Notes: a model not told the origin generated them from the sequence alone. Shown: positions 1 through 11,371, numbered from the stretch's first letter. The stretch: 64,000 bases of DNA from Microplitis mediator (GCF_029852145.1 NC_079977.1:7460837-7524836), one strand, 5' to 3'. Translations and numbers: made by a program.

Positions 1-1020
1 CTGTTCTATAAGTGCCTACCGGATAAAACATTTATATTTAAAGGCGAAAAATGCCACGGAGGTAAACAGAGTAAAGATCGCCTTACTGTTTTACAGTGTG
101 TCAATATGATCGGTACGGACAAACTTCCTCTGTTGATTATCGGGAAATCTAAGCGGCCAAGGTGTTTCAAAGGCGTCAAGACTCTACCCGTCGATTATGC
201 GAATAATACAAAAGCTTGGATGACCAAAGAATTGTTCAAAGATTGGTTGAGAAAAGTTAACAAGCAAATGATAATAAAACAAAAAAAAATTTTGCTTATT
301 ATAGACAATTGTACTGCACACACAGATTTACTAAAACTGGAAAATGTTAAAATTCTGTTCTTACCTGCAAATACCACCAGTAAACTTCAATCGTTAGATC
401 AAGGCATCATACACACATTTAAACGATTCTATCGTAGAGAAGTTATTAATCATACTCTCAAGTGTTTGGACGAAAGTGTTAGCTCTGAGATCAATGTACT
501 TTTAGCAATGAAATTTGCAAGAAAAGCGTGGTACGCAGTAAGTGGCGTTACCGTTCAAAATTGCTTCAAGAAAGCTGGATTTCATATTAATAAACAATAT
601 ATTCTGCCAGATGAAAGTGAGGTTGAACTTGAAGTTGGACCTAGTGATGACGAATGGGCCAAGCTTGTGTCTCATGAAACAACTGATTTTGAGGTAATGC
701 CAACCTTTGATGATTTTATACGGATTGACGACGACGTGGCTACTGCTGGAGAATTCACCGAAGATGATATTATTCAAAATTGCGTGACTGACGGGAATGA
801 AAGTGACGATGATGCTGACCAATCACAGAGTTTGGATAAAGAACTCGAAAAAATACCAAAAAAGCAAGAAGCTTTAAAGGCTTTGGAGACGCTCCATAAG
901 TTTTTTGAATATTCAGCGATTGGTGATAGGACTATATTTGATAAAATATATGAACTCGAAAAACATGCACATAATGTAAAATCAGGAATACAAAAAAAGT
1001 TGACAGATTTTTTCAAGTAA
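1..1020 (+). CDS. Tigger/pogo-type DDE transposase, C-terminal part
   Basis: The reading frame is open from the first base of the window, so the N-terminal DNA-binding domains and the first catalytic Asp lie off the left edge. What is present is the core and tail of a DDE_1 (pogo/Tigger, Tc1-mariner superfamily) transposase. The block LFYKCLPDKTF followed by KGEKCHGGKQSKDR is typical of Tigger proteins. The second catalytic Asp is in IDNCTAH (base 304) and the third in SLDQG (base 397). Thirty residues separate them, the DD30D spacing of the pogo group. The tail is acidic and shows no domain I recognise. No stop or frameshift is visible in this part, so the copy may be young, but the 5' half cannot be judged here. 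Confidence 0.93.
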   Translation: MFYKCLPDKTFIFKGEKCHGGKQSKDRLTVLQCVNMIGTDKLPLLIIGKSKRPRCFKGVKTLPVDYANNTKAWMTKELFKDWLRKVNKQMIIKQKKILLIIDNCTAHTDLLKLENVKILFLPANTTSKLQSLDQGIIHTFKRFYRREVINHTLKCLDESVSSEINVLLAMKFARKAWYAVSGVTVQNCFKKAGFHINKQYILPDESEVELEVGPSDDEWAKLVSHETTDFEVMPTFDDFIRIDDDVATAGEFTEDDIIQNCVTDGNESDDDADQSQSLDKELEKIPKKQEALKALETLHKFFEYSAIGDRTIFDKIYELEKHAHNVKSGIQKKLTDFFK

Positions 1021-1263
1021 ACTTCGCATGTTATTTGCTTTCTTTGTAAACGCACACTCTAATAATTACTTTGTATATCACTCTAATAAATTATTCTCTA
1101 CCATGTTTACAACTAAATATTTTGAATATTATTGATAAACCTCTGTAAGTGAGACAAACTTCTCCTGTACCTCTATAAGCTAGAAACTCGCATTAGTGAG
1201 AAACCTCTATAAGCGAGAAAAAAATCACGGTCCCTTGAACTCTCTCTTAACCAGGTTTGACTG
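1..1263 (+). mobile_element. Tigger/pogo transposon, 3' part with terminal repeat
   Basis: Downstream of the transposase stop are about 240 bases with repeated motifs of the type CCTCTATAAGCGAGAAA (near 1140, 1170 and 1203). The element then ends in CTTAACCAGGTTTGACTG at 1263. The reverse complement, CAGTCAAACCTGGTTAAG, is the usual Tigger terminal repeat start. The next two bases are TA (1264-1265), the expected target duplication. The flanking sequence after the TA equals intron sequence of two paralogous units at 14893 and 33518, which lack the element, so the right boundary is fixed by comparison. Confidence 0.9.
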
Positions 1264-1430
1264 TACTTATTTTATTTTAATGATACTAAAGTTAGCTGAC
1301 GTCTAATAATTTTAGGATTTTTTGAGAAAGAATAAATTATTTGAAACAGTTGCACCTGTAGTTTTTTAAATTTTCTACATGTGCATATTTTTAGTTTTTA
1401 TTTTTTTATAATTGATTTGTTGAAAAAAAA

Positions 1431-3056
1431 TCTGTCTATCGGTTGACCTTGTGGGCCAGCCCCAAAACTTCCCGCTGTTTTCGAGCTCCTTGAGTTCAAG
1501 GAGCTAGAAAACATTGTTGTAGATAAATTTCCGAGCTCTTCGAGCTCGAAAATATTTTTGTATACCATTGTTTTCGAAAAAACCGTTTTTTAGCATTTCT
1601 TCCTCCCACGATATCTCCCGAACGAATTAACCGATTTTGATGGTTGAGGCGGCAATTGACGTATTCTATTGAGTTCTAGAGCTGATAAGATTTTGGAATT
1701 TTATAGTTCAGTTGTTTTAAAGATATCCACAAAAAACCGTTTTTTACCATTTCTTTCTCCCGCGATAACTCTCGAGCGAATTATCCGATTGAGATGGCTA
1801 AGGCGGCGTCGACGCGTTTTATTGAATTCTAGAGCTGATTAGATTTTAAAGTTGATCGTATAAGTCGTTTCTGAGAAATCAATAAAAAACTAAAAAAAAA
1901 AAATTTTTTAACTTCCCGCTAAGAAAATTGAAAATTTTCAAAAATTCGGGAAGTTATTGGTTTCGGTCCGATTTACGAAAATCGAATTTTCATCAGATGT
2001 CGACGTTTTGAGGTCCTAGGAAGCTATTCTGACTAATTTCGAGATGATGTCCGAGTGTATGTATGTATGTATGTATACGTACGTACGTATGTAAATACCT
2101 GTATCTTTTGAACGGATGAACCGATTTTGAACTTTAAGGTGCCATTCGACGCGGATTGTCAATATCTTGAAGCCGAGAGAAAATTGAGCTTGATCGGTAG
2201 GGCTCGTTCAGAGATATTCCAAAAATAAAGTTTTTTCAAAAATGTTTTTTTTGGATAACTTTTAATGTGCTCGATGGATTCATTCCAAAATAGACTGGGC
2301 TCTAGAGCTTTATAAGCCGCGTCGAATGCCACCTCAACCATCAAAATCGGTTCATTCGTTCAAGAGAAACCGTTGTCGAAAGAATTAAAAAAAAAAATTT
2401 TTTTTATTTTTCCTGAAATATCTCAAAAACGACTCGATAAATCGAATCCAAAATTTTATCAGCTTTAGAACTTGACAAAACGCGTCGATTGCCGCCTCAA
2501 CCATCAAAATCGGTTAATTCGTTCGCGAGATATCGTGGGAGAAAGAAATGCTAAAAAATGGTTTTTTACAAAACAATGGCATACAAACGTATTTGCGAGC
2601 TCGTAGAGCTCGAAAATGTATTCACAATAGTGTTTTCGAGCTCAACGAGCTCGAAAACAGCGGGAAGTTTTGGGGCTGGCCCGCAGGGTCAACTGACAGA
2701 CCGATTTTTTTTTTCGTAATTGGCTAATATTTTCGAGTCTACTTGATCAAATGATCTGAAATGGTCAGAAAATTTGATGGCCAACAAGCTCTTTCGATTG
2801 CCGCCTTAACCATCTAAATCGGTTCCTTAGTTAAAAAGTTATAGACCGGTCACACACATACATACACACATACACACATACACACACACACATACATACA
2901 GACACTCAGACATTATTCTGAAAATAGTCAGAATAGCTTCCTAGGACTTCAAAACGTCGACACCTGGTGAAATTTCGATTTTCGCAAATCGGGGTGAAAA
3001 CAATGACTTCTCAATTTTTCGAAAATCGTCGATTTTCTTAGCGGCAAGTTAAAAAA
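1431..3056 (+). mobile_element. HINE/DINE-1-like element, outer copy, split by a nested copy
   Basis: It starts with the family head (CGGTTGACC then GGGCCAGCCCCAAAACTTCC) and ends with a short hairpin and the family tail (here AGCGGCAAGTT, one mismatch from AGCGGGAAGTT). Near each end is a subterminal inverted repeat, AACTTCCCGCT / AGCGGGAAGTT. A CACATA-type microsatellite lies before the tail (about 2853-2900). This layout is that of Helentron-associated non-autonomous elements. It sits in an A-run that is uninterrupted in the paralogous introns at about 15058 and 33700, and no clear target duplication is seen. A second, inverted copy splits it (1904-2713). Confidence 0.65.
1904..2713 (-). 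mobile_element. HINE/DINE-1-like element nested in the outer copy
   Basis: This is an inverted copy of the same family. It begins with the reversed tail (AACTTCCCGCTAAG at 1910) and ends with the reversed head (GGGGCTGGCCCGCAGGGTC near 2673-2691). It contains TATG/TACG microsatellite units near 2058-2090. Bases to either side join to give the uninterrupted arrangement seen in the copy at 18031-19302, so it inserted into an existing element. It is close in sequence to the copy at 34461-35266. Confidence 0.7.
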
Positions 3057-3438
3057 TCCGAAAATTACTAGGTGTCTGCTAACTTCAAGATCATTTATTT
3101 TAAAAAGTATAATTATAAATTATCTTAAACTTACCATAATTTTTGAATTCACGTTTTTGTTATCCTTAAAACTTTCGATAAACGTTGCAAGTACTGCACG
3201 GAGAGAAATTAATTATTGTATCTTCTATACGAAAATTGTAATTTTAACCATCTAAGATGGTAATAACATTTTTCAGTGGTTATAATAATTAGTATTACTA
3301 TTGAAAATGATAGCAGTTAGAATTGATGATGGTAACGGTTACTATCGAAGATGCTAATTGTAATTACTAAAAATTATAATTGTTACAATAGAAGATGGTA
3401 ACTCTTATCATTCAAAGTTGTAAAAATTCTTAACTAAG

Positions 3439-3697
3439 AATGTGTGTGTGCTCGCGTGAGTGTGTGCATGAGTGCGCTCGCGCGTGTGTGTGCATGTGTA
3501 CGTGCGTGGGTATATGTGTGCGCGTGTGTGTACATGTGGTCGCGCGGGTGTGTGCGCACCCGTGTGCATTTGTGCGCGTGTGCGGGTAAGTGTGCGCATG
3601 AGTGCGGGTGAGTGTGCGACCCCGTATTTATGTACATGTGTGCGTGCATGTGCACGTGCGTAGATATATGTATGCATGTGTGTGTGTGTGTGTGTGA
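3439..3697. repeat. Degenerate (GT)n-type microsatellite
   Basis: About 260 bases of impure GT/GCGT/GTGC repeats, ending in a pure (TG)n run near 3679-3696. Long open frames exist here on both strands but consist only of repeated Thr/His/Ala/Arg or Cys/Val and are not genes. Confidence 0.9.
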
Positions 3698-3791
3698 AAT
3701 TAATCACTTCCCCAGTTAATCAAATTACACATAGACAAGCGTCAGACTATAACGTTTATATTTTAATTTTTTATTAGCATCAGGTTATTAA

Positions 3792-4413
3792 CCCTAGTAG
3801 CAATGGAATTGGGCAAGATATTTGGAGAAGCACTTTGTAAAGAATTGGACAATTCTTGACCAAGACACTTGATCAAGATTCTTTATCCAGACTGGCGGCA
3901 GACTTGGGCCAGTCTGTGACCAGAATTTGACCAGATTCTTGGCCCAGAGCCTTGACATAGACTTGTGCGAGAAACGCAAATGTGAAAAGTATAGTATTGC
4001 AGTGGTTTTCATTTATAGTCTAGTCAACAAGTTTAAAAATGTTATTTTTTTACACCCATACGAAAAACATATATATCCGGATATATCCGGGCCAATCTGT
4101 ATATAAACGACATATATAAAAATGTATGTCTCATATATGCAGATTGGCCCGGATATATCCCGGATATATATTTTTTTCGTATGGGCAATTACGCATTGAG
4201 TTTGTAGTAATGCCTAGAAAAATTGATTTCCAGAATTTTTTAGCACTTAAAAAATTTCGGAAGTTTCAAATTCTGACCACAGTCTGGCTCAAGTCTTGAC
4301 CAATAAACTTGGTCAAGAATCTGGACCAATTCTTGTACAATTCTTGATCTAAAATCTTTCTAAAGTATCTTGATCCATGCTGGCACAAGGCTTTTACCAA
4401 ATTGCTACTAGGG
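3792..4413. mobile_element. TIR element, CCCTAGTAGCAA family
   Basis: Ends are CCCTAGTAGCAATGG at left and CAAATTGCTACTAGGG at right. Both sides are flanked by TAA, a 3-bp duplication of the PIF/Harbinger type. The interior is rich in repeated words such as TTGACCAAG, TTGGCCCAG and their complements. No coding capacity is seen. A smaller element is nested at 4055-4185. Confidence 0.65.
4055..4185. mobile_element. 131-bp nested MITE, CCCATACGAAAAA termini
   Basis: A near-palindrome. The left end is CCCATACGAAAAACATATAT and the right end its near complement, with internal TATCCGG and GGGCCAATCTG / CAGATTGGCCC arms. It lies inside the CCCTAGTAGCAA element. Confidence 0.65.
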
Positions 4414-4562
4414 TAAGGATTACGATTTTTTATAATAGTAATAATTATTTAAGATAATAACAGTTATAATTTCTGGTCATCATAAATAATTGTAAACTTT
4501 ACCATATAGATGGTAGTCATTACCATTCAGATTGTTTATTTAATAATTTAAATGACATTATC

Positions 4563-4958
4563 ACGGTGTTATCATTCCAGACTTCTACCACTTTTCGAAA
4601 AAATCGCTTTTTTTTAGTTTTTTAGTCGTAAATTCTTCAAAAATAGTTCAAATTTGACTGTTTTTTTTTTTTTTAAATTTCCGTTTTCAATGGCCTTTAG
4701 AGAAAAAAATAGAAAAGGAGTATTTCAAGTTTTTTGATAAAGATTTTAAATTTGAAATTTTAAAAAAAATTTTAAAAAATGTTGATTTCCTTCAATTTTT
4801 TACAAAATTTTTAATTTTAAAATTCTTAAATACCCAGAGAGGAAAGTACGACGGGCCCAGGCTTGGCCCAGGCTTGGTTTAACTATGTAGAACTGTGGAC
4901 CAAGCTTGTAAGCCAGTCTTTTCCCAGCCTCGGTAGAAGTCTGGAATGATAACACCGT
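4563..4958. mobile_element. TIR element, ACGGTGTTATCATTCC family
   Basis: The left end, ACGGTGTTATCATTCCAGAC, is repeated inverted at the right end (about 26 matching bases including the start of TTCTACC). The interior is AT-rich with the CCAGGCTTGG/CCAAGCTTG words of the 3792-4413 element. No gene is visible. Confidence 0.6.
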
Positions 4959-6139
4959 ACCAAGCCTGGTTGCCAGCCTTGACCCATGCTTGCTTGCCAG
5001 AGCTGGCTCATGCAGAGACAAAACAAATAAATTTAATGAAAAAAAAATTTTATTATTATTAACGTAATAGAGTTTGTGATCATTAACGTGAATGATCATT
5101 AACGTAAGTGATCATTAACGTAGATATCCAGCTTTTGCAATCGATCAGAACACTATTTTTTTAACATCTCGGCATTTAAATAGAAATAACTAGGAAGTTA
5201 TGCGAAAATTGAAAAAACTTTTAAGAGATAATTTGGCAAGCGTTCGGAAAATTGGAACGCTTAGAAATTAAAAATATAAGCGAATTTTATAACACAAACG
5301 TTTCTTTTATAAATATGCTTGACAATATTGACAATTATATAAAAATTAAAGTTTGAGCTTGAATAACTTTTGAACGAATAGACTTTGCAAAAAATCATAA
5401 AATACCTATTTTGTAGAGCGCTGAATTCTCGATGAAAACATAGATGTCTTATTATTTTAGAATTAGCTGTCGCCGAGTTACGGAATTGTAAAGAACGAAA
5501 GAAATTTTTCGCATGTTATTTCCATAAGAAACTTTGGTTGGAAAGCGGACTATTCTAGAGTTAATATTAAGAGCTCAAATTTTCAGGGAATTTTTTTTTA
5601 TCTATTTGAAACCATTTGAGCCCCTGGGAGCAAAGAAATTCGAAAATGTCCCTACTAAGGACCACCCTACTGATCATGCCTGTTCATGTCTGATCCAGAC
5701 TGATATAAGGGATTAAATTTAAAATCTTAGTTATAATTAAATATAACCAACTTAGTTATAATTATATATATACTGACAGAGATTGGTATTGTACTGATAT
5801 ATCAGATCACCTCAATGTGAATAGAAAATCACAACAAAGTCACCCATCCAGAATAAATAAATAAATAAATAAATACGTCCTCCAAAGAATAATAGAACGC
5901 CTCAACCTGAACCAGTCCCATTTGTTGCCGTCTCTGACTCATCTGATTCGGGTATTGACGATCAGATCTAGTGTAAATAATTAGTAACAATTAATTAAAG
6001 TTTTCAAGTGATTAATAATTAAAAATAATTTTGTGTTGTCATGTTATCTGTTGGCTGCAGCAAGATTGGTCTCACTGAAACAACATAATCTATCCTGTTA
6101 CATGAATGGAATGGGTCGTGTCACTGTAACTTAAATGGC
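4959..6139. other. AT-rich intergenic repeat debris
   Basis: No gene is supported. The stretch holds a short repeated ATCATTAACGT motif (about 5080-5120). A diverged segment (about 5330-5530) is shared with the foldback at 47790-48343 and with about 51780-51900 (wording such as TTGAACGAATAGA and TTTTGTAGAGC). An end of the AAGGACCACCCT family lies near 5655, and a short TGATCATGCCTGTTCATG piece lies at 5671-5690. An AATA microsatellite is at 5855-5873. Confidence 0.5.
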
Positions 6140-7777
6140 CCCTGTGGAAAAGGTCTTATAAAATCTCATAAAAAAAATTGGCTATGAGAAAACGATCAGT
6201 ATTTGTCCACGAAAAATCTCAAAAATTCTTATACAATTATTTTCTCATACATGGTGCATCAAAAAAAAATTTTTCTTAAAATTCTCATATAAATCATCAG
6301 AATCTATAAGAAACAGAAGCTGTAATATTGTGGTTATAAGTATTTATAAGTTTTCGAAAAATGTAAAGTTTACAATTGAGTAGATTTTGGAAATGAATAA
6401 GATTGTATGAGACGATTTCTGAAGTAATCATACAAGATTTGATACTGATTAATCAATGTGATTACAGTAATTTTCCATATAGTAACGAAAAAATTTATGA
6501 GATTGATTAAGGTTTATATGCTTAATTATTGAATTTTTTAGCATGAATTCAAAAAGTTTTTATTATGTATACTCAAGAATATTTGTATGAGTATTTATGC
6601 CGAAAATCCTTAGCTATCTATTCACGAAAAATCTATGAAATTGAGTCAGTTTATTTATTCATCAAAAATTACTCAAGTAAATATTAATATTAAATATTAA
6701 AGTCATGATGTATTATGGGATATACTATGGTACAGCCCAAACAGGTACTTGTTGGTCTGTCAAATGACAGAGGAGTACTCGAATAAAATCGTATTGAAAT
6801 TTGGAATATAACACTTCTGAAATAAATGTCTTACCAGGGACACTACATGTCGTAAGCGCGATCTCGTGGCGAGCACCGAACTACTCCCGCTGCTGCTGCC
6901 TAGCACCGGTGACTTTCCCCTTCTCCATATCGATCTTTTCTCCCAAAAAATTTTTTCTCTTAGCTTAAGCAACTTTTGTTATTTTGGTCGGAGAATACAA
7001 AAATACTTGCGTAAAAAGAATAGTACTTGTTCCGAGAAATTTTATTCTGTTTAACCAAAAAAATGCAATATTGCTACAAAAAAATAATGTATCTTGCACC
7101 AAAAAAAAAAATGGGGCAAGATACATTACTGGGTTTGTAAAAAATCACATAAAAACTTATATTTTCACTCATTTCCGAACAGTTAAAATATTCAAAGTAC
7201 AAGAAAAAGTGATAATATTAGTATTTCTGGTGTAAATTCTTGTAAAAAAAAATGAAGTTAAGCAATTATTTTTAAATGGATCTGATAAAATTAATATTTT
7301 ATGTGAATGGAAATTATTTATAAAATCTCATAAGTACTCCATAATATTTTATAAGTAATAGCCTTCTAAATAAAACTTACAAAAACTCATAAATCACATA
7401 GCTTTTAAATTGAAATTAAATCTTTCAAGTTTTTACAAGTTAATTCGATTATAGATTTTCTTACTAATTCTCATAAAATTTTTATGAGAAAAAGGTCTGC
7501 ATTTGTCCATGTGATTCCTGATTCAGTCTCATAAAATTTCGAAGAAATACATGTTAAATATTTTCTCATAAAATATGACAAATATTTTATGATATTCAAT
7601 AAGATATTATCTCCTAGGATAACTCTTACTAAAACTTATAAATTCTGAAAATTTCGTATGAAAAAATAATCTTATTGAGATTTTGTAAGTATTATAACAT
7701 CGGAATTCGCCTGATCAATTCTTATTGAAAATACATTAGAATAAACTGTAACAATCTTATAGAAGTGAAAGTACTTA

Positions 7778-8208
7778 CCCGGGAAAAAATGTTCAGGCCT
7801 GATCAGACATGAGCAGGCATGAGTCTTCAGGCCTGATCAGACATGAAAAATGACCATGCCTGACCAGGCCTGGTCAGGCATGTTCAGGTCTGATCGGGTC
7901 TGTTCGTGCCTGTTCATGCCCATTCTGGTAAAACAATTATATATAAAAAATGGTCCTATATAATTATATATAATTATGCATAACTATATACAATTATATA
8001 TCATTATTTCTATAAAAATGAAAAAAAAATAAAAAATATGGGAGTGTCTAGGATTCGAACCGTGGACCTTACGCTTGAAAGTTCGCCTCGTTACCTGTTG
8101 ACCTAAAAGATTGAGTTGAAAAGTAGGTCTCGTACGAACTTCAAGTACTGAAAGTCTTAAGACTCATGCCTGTTCATGTCTGATCAGGTCTGATCCTTTT
8201 TTCCCGGG
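7778..8208. mobile_element. CCCGGGAAAAAAT-family TIR element, TTA duplication
   Basis: The ends are CCCGGGAAAAAATG and CCTTTTTTCCCGGG, flanked on both sides by TTA (7775-7777 and 8209-8211), the target size of PIF/Harbinger elements. Both arms are dense in AGGCCTGATCAGACATGA-type words with many TGATCA palindromes. The middle holds a tRNA-like sequence on the minus strand. Confidence 0.75.
8042..8110 (-). other. tRNA-like sequence with pol III A and B boxes
   Basis: On the minus strand a B box GGTTCGAATCC (complement of 8051-8061) follows a good A-box-like TAGGTCAACAGG (complement of 8095-8106) at tRNA-like spacing. The 3' part reads like a T-arm plus acceptor strand, but no matching 5' acceptor strand is present and the T-stem pairs poorly. 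It is best read as a tRNA-derived relic or SINE-type head carried inside the CCCGGG element, not as a working tRNA gene. Confidence 0.55.
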
Positions 8209-8211
8209 TTA

Positions 8212-8657
8212 TACGTGATAGAATCTTGGTCAAAAAAATTTTATATCTATGAACAGACATGAACAGACATAACCAGGCATGAACAGGCCTGATCAGGCCT
8301 GAGCTTATTCAACGCTTCAGACATGAACAGACATGAACAGACATGATCAGGCATGATCAGACCTGACTGTATTTAACGCCTCCGACATGAACAGCCATGA
8401 ACAGACGCGATCAGGCCTGAGCATATTTAACACTTCAGACATGAACAGACATGAACAGACATGGTCAGGCATGAACAGACATGAACAGGCCTGAGTGTAT
8501 TTAACGCCTCAGACATGAACAGGCATGGACAGGTATGATCAGGCCTGATCATGTCTAATTTCAGGCCTGATCATACATGAACAGGCATGATCAGGTCTAA
8601 TTTCAGGCCTGATCATACATGAACAGGCATGGTCAGGCCTGATCATTTTTTCCCGGG
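8212..8657. mobile_element. CCCGGG-family copy lacking a left end
   Basis: It continues directly from the previous element with repeated GACATGAACAGACATGA and CAGGCCTGATC units in four or five degenerate blocks separated by TATTTAACGCC-like spacers. It ends in CATTTTTTCCCGGG at 8657. No left CCCGGG end is seen, so it is a truncated or internally rearranged copy. Confidence 0.55.
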
Positions 8658-8905
8658 ATATTCAATCTCATAATCGTTGGCGGAATTCGAGTCACAAAAT
8701 CTCATAAATTGAAAAATCTTACTCATTCTTTTAAAAATCTAGTACGGAAATCATGATAGGAAAACATCAAAAGCTTTGACTCATAGATTCTCATAAAAAT
8801 TCATATGAGAATTTTTTTAAATCTCATAGATATGTTCGAAGCTCATAGATTCTCATAAAAAATATTCAATATCTTATCAGAATTTATGAGAGCTTTTCCA
8901 CAGGG

Positions 8906-9571
8906 GGGTGTAACTGGAACAGTGACAGATCCGTCGCAGAAACAGTTTATTTTTATTTATGTAAAGGCTGTATGTAGTTGAAGGTTTGGTGGCCCAAGTT
9001 GTCCCATGATGCCTGTATATAAAGTTTAAAATTAAACTTCTCAGGGCTCATTTTATCGGCCATAGTTTTAATTTTGAAAAAATAATAGTTCATTAAACCC
9101 TTCTTTACTCCCTATTTCCAAGTTAAGTAGTGTAAGTCATCTTCTACGTCATTTTAATATAATTTAAGTAGGTTAATAATATTTGTTTATATTGTATACC
9201 CCGGAATCTATAGAAATTACTTGTCTAGAAGCCCAGATTCCGATATGAATTTTCCACAAAGAAATCTATGTATCCAAATTCCTATATAGGAATCCAGGAA
9301 CCCACAGTTTACTATGGAAGTTTCTTAACGATTGAATATAGATATTGTCAGGAATGACTGGTGAATTTTAGGATTACAGAAATTTTTTTCGATTCATGAC
9401 TCTCATTTTAACATATATATAAAAAAATTTTTTTTACAGACTGTCTGATAGAGTTTTATTATGGTAGTGATTTAAAATGGTAGTGTTTTATTGTGGTAGA
9501 GATTTTAAATTATCGAATTTTAATACGATAGTATTTTGTTTGGTAGAATTTTATTATGGTAGAGAATATAA
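8906..9571. other. Intergenic sequence without a recognised gene
   Basis: AT-rich, with repeated ATGGTAG words (9462-9565) just left of the foldback at 9572. Nothing coding or RNA-like is seen. Confidence 0.4.
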
Positions 9572-11101
9572 GGGTCATTCCATGTCAAATCGACAAATTT
9601 TTTACCTGACCCCCTTTGATTTCGCTGAAAATTTTCTATCTTTTTCTACCCCCCGGAAGTTATTTTTCAGAATTTTTTCAAATTTTTTTTCCCGACTCAA
9701 AAAAAGTTATGAATTTTTGAAAAAAACCGCTCTTTTATTTTTAAATGGCCAGAACTTTTTCAAAAATTGACCGTTTGGGAACTTTTTTTTTTCAAAATTT
9801 TTGTTTTTAAATGTAGTTTTCGAAAAAAAATACGAAAAAATTTTCAGAATCCCAGGTATATGAAATATTTTAGTTTTTTTGAAAAAAACGTAATTTTCTC
9901 AAAGTCCGACCGTTTTTTTTTTTTTTTTTTTTTTGCTCTAAAAATACTTCAACTAATTCTGCAATGATCCCCGTTAATTGAAAGATGTGACGACAATCGC
10001 TTCTAATTTTTTTTCTTGATTATAAAAAAATTTTTGTTGAATTTTTGCTGATTTTATATAACTTTGTTATGAAATTTTTTTTATTTCCTCGTAAAACCTC
10101 AAAAGTTGAAAAATAAAATTTTATTGGAAAATTTCAAGTGATTATCGTCCAAGAAATTGTAGTTTTTTAAAAAAAAAATAATTTTTTTCTCTCATTGACG
10201 TTTTTTTTGGGTACTGAAATATGACAACTTCAAAAAACCATTGGAAGATTGTATGGTGCAAGTTAAGATGTTTTCTTCTTCAGAAAAATATTTAAATCAC
10301 AGTACGATGAAGAAAAGAAGGGAATCATCCAGTAAAGAGAGATAATAAAAATAGGTGTAATGTTGAATTTTAGAATCAAGTATTATGTTAAATGAAAGAT
10401 AATATAATTTGAACACATACAAAAAAATGTTTTTAATTTATTTAAAGATGTTAAGAGACAGTGAATTTATTTAAGAGTATAAAAAGTCCTTTTTTTTTAC
10501 TTTTTTGAAAAAAATAACAATTTCTTGGATGATAATCACTTGAAATTTTCCAATAAAATTTTATTTTTCAACTTTTGAGGTTTTACGAGGAAATAAAAAA
10601 AATTTCATAACAAAGTTATATAAAATCAGCAAAAATTCAACAAAAATTTTTTTATAATCAAGAAAAAAAATTAGAAGCGATTGTCGTCACATCTTTCAAT
10701 TAACGGGGATCATTGCAGAATTAGTTGAAGTATTTGTAGAGCAAAAAAAAAAAAAAAAAAACGGTCGGACTTTGAGAAAATTACGGTTTTTTCAAAAAAA
10801 CTAAAATATTTCATATACCTGGGATTCTGAAAATTTTTTCGTATTTTTTTTCGAAAACTACATTTAAAAACAAAAATTTTGAAAAAAAAAGTTCCCAAAC
10901 GGTCAATTTTTGAAAAAGTTCTGGCCATTTAAAAATAAAAGAGCGGTTTTTTTCAAAAATTCATAACTTTTTTTGAGTCGGGAAAAAAAATTTGAAAAAA
11001 TTCTGAAAAATAACTTTCGGGGGGTAGATAAAGATAGAAAATTTTCAGCGAAATCAAAGGGGGTCAGGTAAAAAATTTGTCGATTTGACATGGAATGACC
11101 C
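9572..11101. mobile_element. Long foldback element with 0.6-kb inverted arms, ATAA duplication
   Basis: Left arm 9572 to about 10170 and right arm about 10510 to 11101 are near-identical inverted copies starting GGGTCATTCCATGTCAAATC. The 4-bp sequence ATAA flanks both ends (9568-9571 and 11102-11105). The 340-base loop has no gene. Open frames in the arms are runs of Phe/Lys/Asn from poly-T and poly-A and occur twice only because the arms are copies. Confidence 0.85.
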
Positions 11102-11288
11102 ATAAACAAATTGATTGATTTCATTTAAAAAAAAATTAAAGCAAATTAATTGATATTAATATAACATCTTTAAAATCTGCCAGAGACAACCCTTGTAGAA
11201 AAATTTCTCTGTAGAGAATAATAAAATCTCCCGTCAATATCAAAAATTTCAGTCAATAATAAAGAAAGTATGAAAATTAGAGAACACT

Positions 11289-11290
11289 GT

Positions 11291-11371
<81 letters not shown>

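Larger units (their letters stand above)
1264..3200 (-). pseudogene. Copy 1 of a duplicated unknown gene, interrupted
   Basis: This is the first of three related units (others at 14425-15225 and 33047-33830). Bases 1264-1430 and 3057-3134 match the last intron of the other copies. Bases from 3135 to about 3200 match their penultimate exon and keep the donor splice site (GTAAGT on the minus strand). In the frame that is open in the other two copies, copy 1 has a TGA, caused by a one-base deletion that a one-base insertion offsets a few codons later. The intron is split by a HINE-like element (1431-3056). The Tigger element abuts it at 1263, so the last exon would lie beyond the left edge. Function is unknown. 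Confidence 0.7.
6140..8905. mobile_element. Composite TIR element, CCCTGTGGAAAAG termini
   Basis: The left end is CCCTGTGGAAAAGGTCTTAT and the right end is the complement CTTTTCCACAGGG. The first 750 bases reappear inverted at 13563-14331, so at least two copies exist. TCATAAAA-type words repeat throughout. It carries a GC-rich block (about 6825-6902) and two nested CCCGGG-family elements (7778-8208 and 8212-8657). No coding gene is seen; short open frames at 6760-7235 do not resemble proteins. Confidence 0.65.

Noticed and set aside
2159..2344. Short frame within HINE copies (also at 12670-12861 and 35025-35345)
   Set aside because: Frames are not conserved between copies of the family and lie in repeated noncoding segments.
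3408..3707. Thr/His/Ala/Arg-rich and Cys/Val-rich open frames
   Set aside because: They are translations of a degenerate GT microsatellite on both strands, with no protein-like composition.
9477..9967. Phe/Lys-rich open frames, repeated at 10710-11124 on the other strand
   Set aside because: Mirror copies inside the arms of a foldback element; poly-T and poly-A runs explain the frames.
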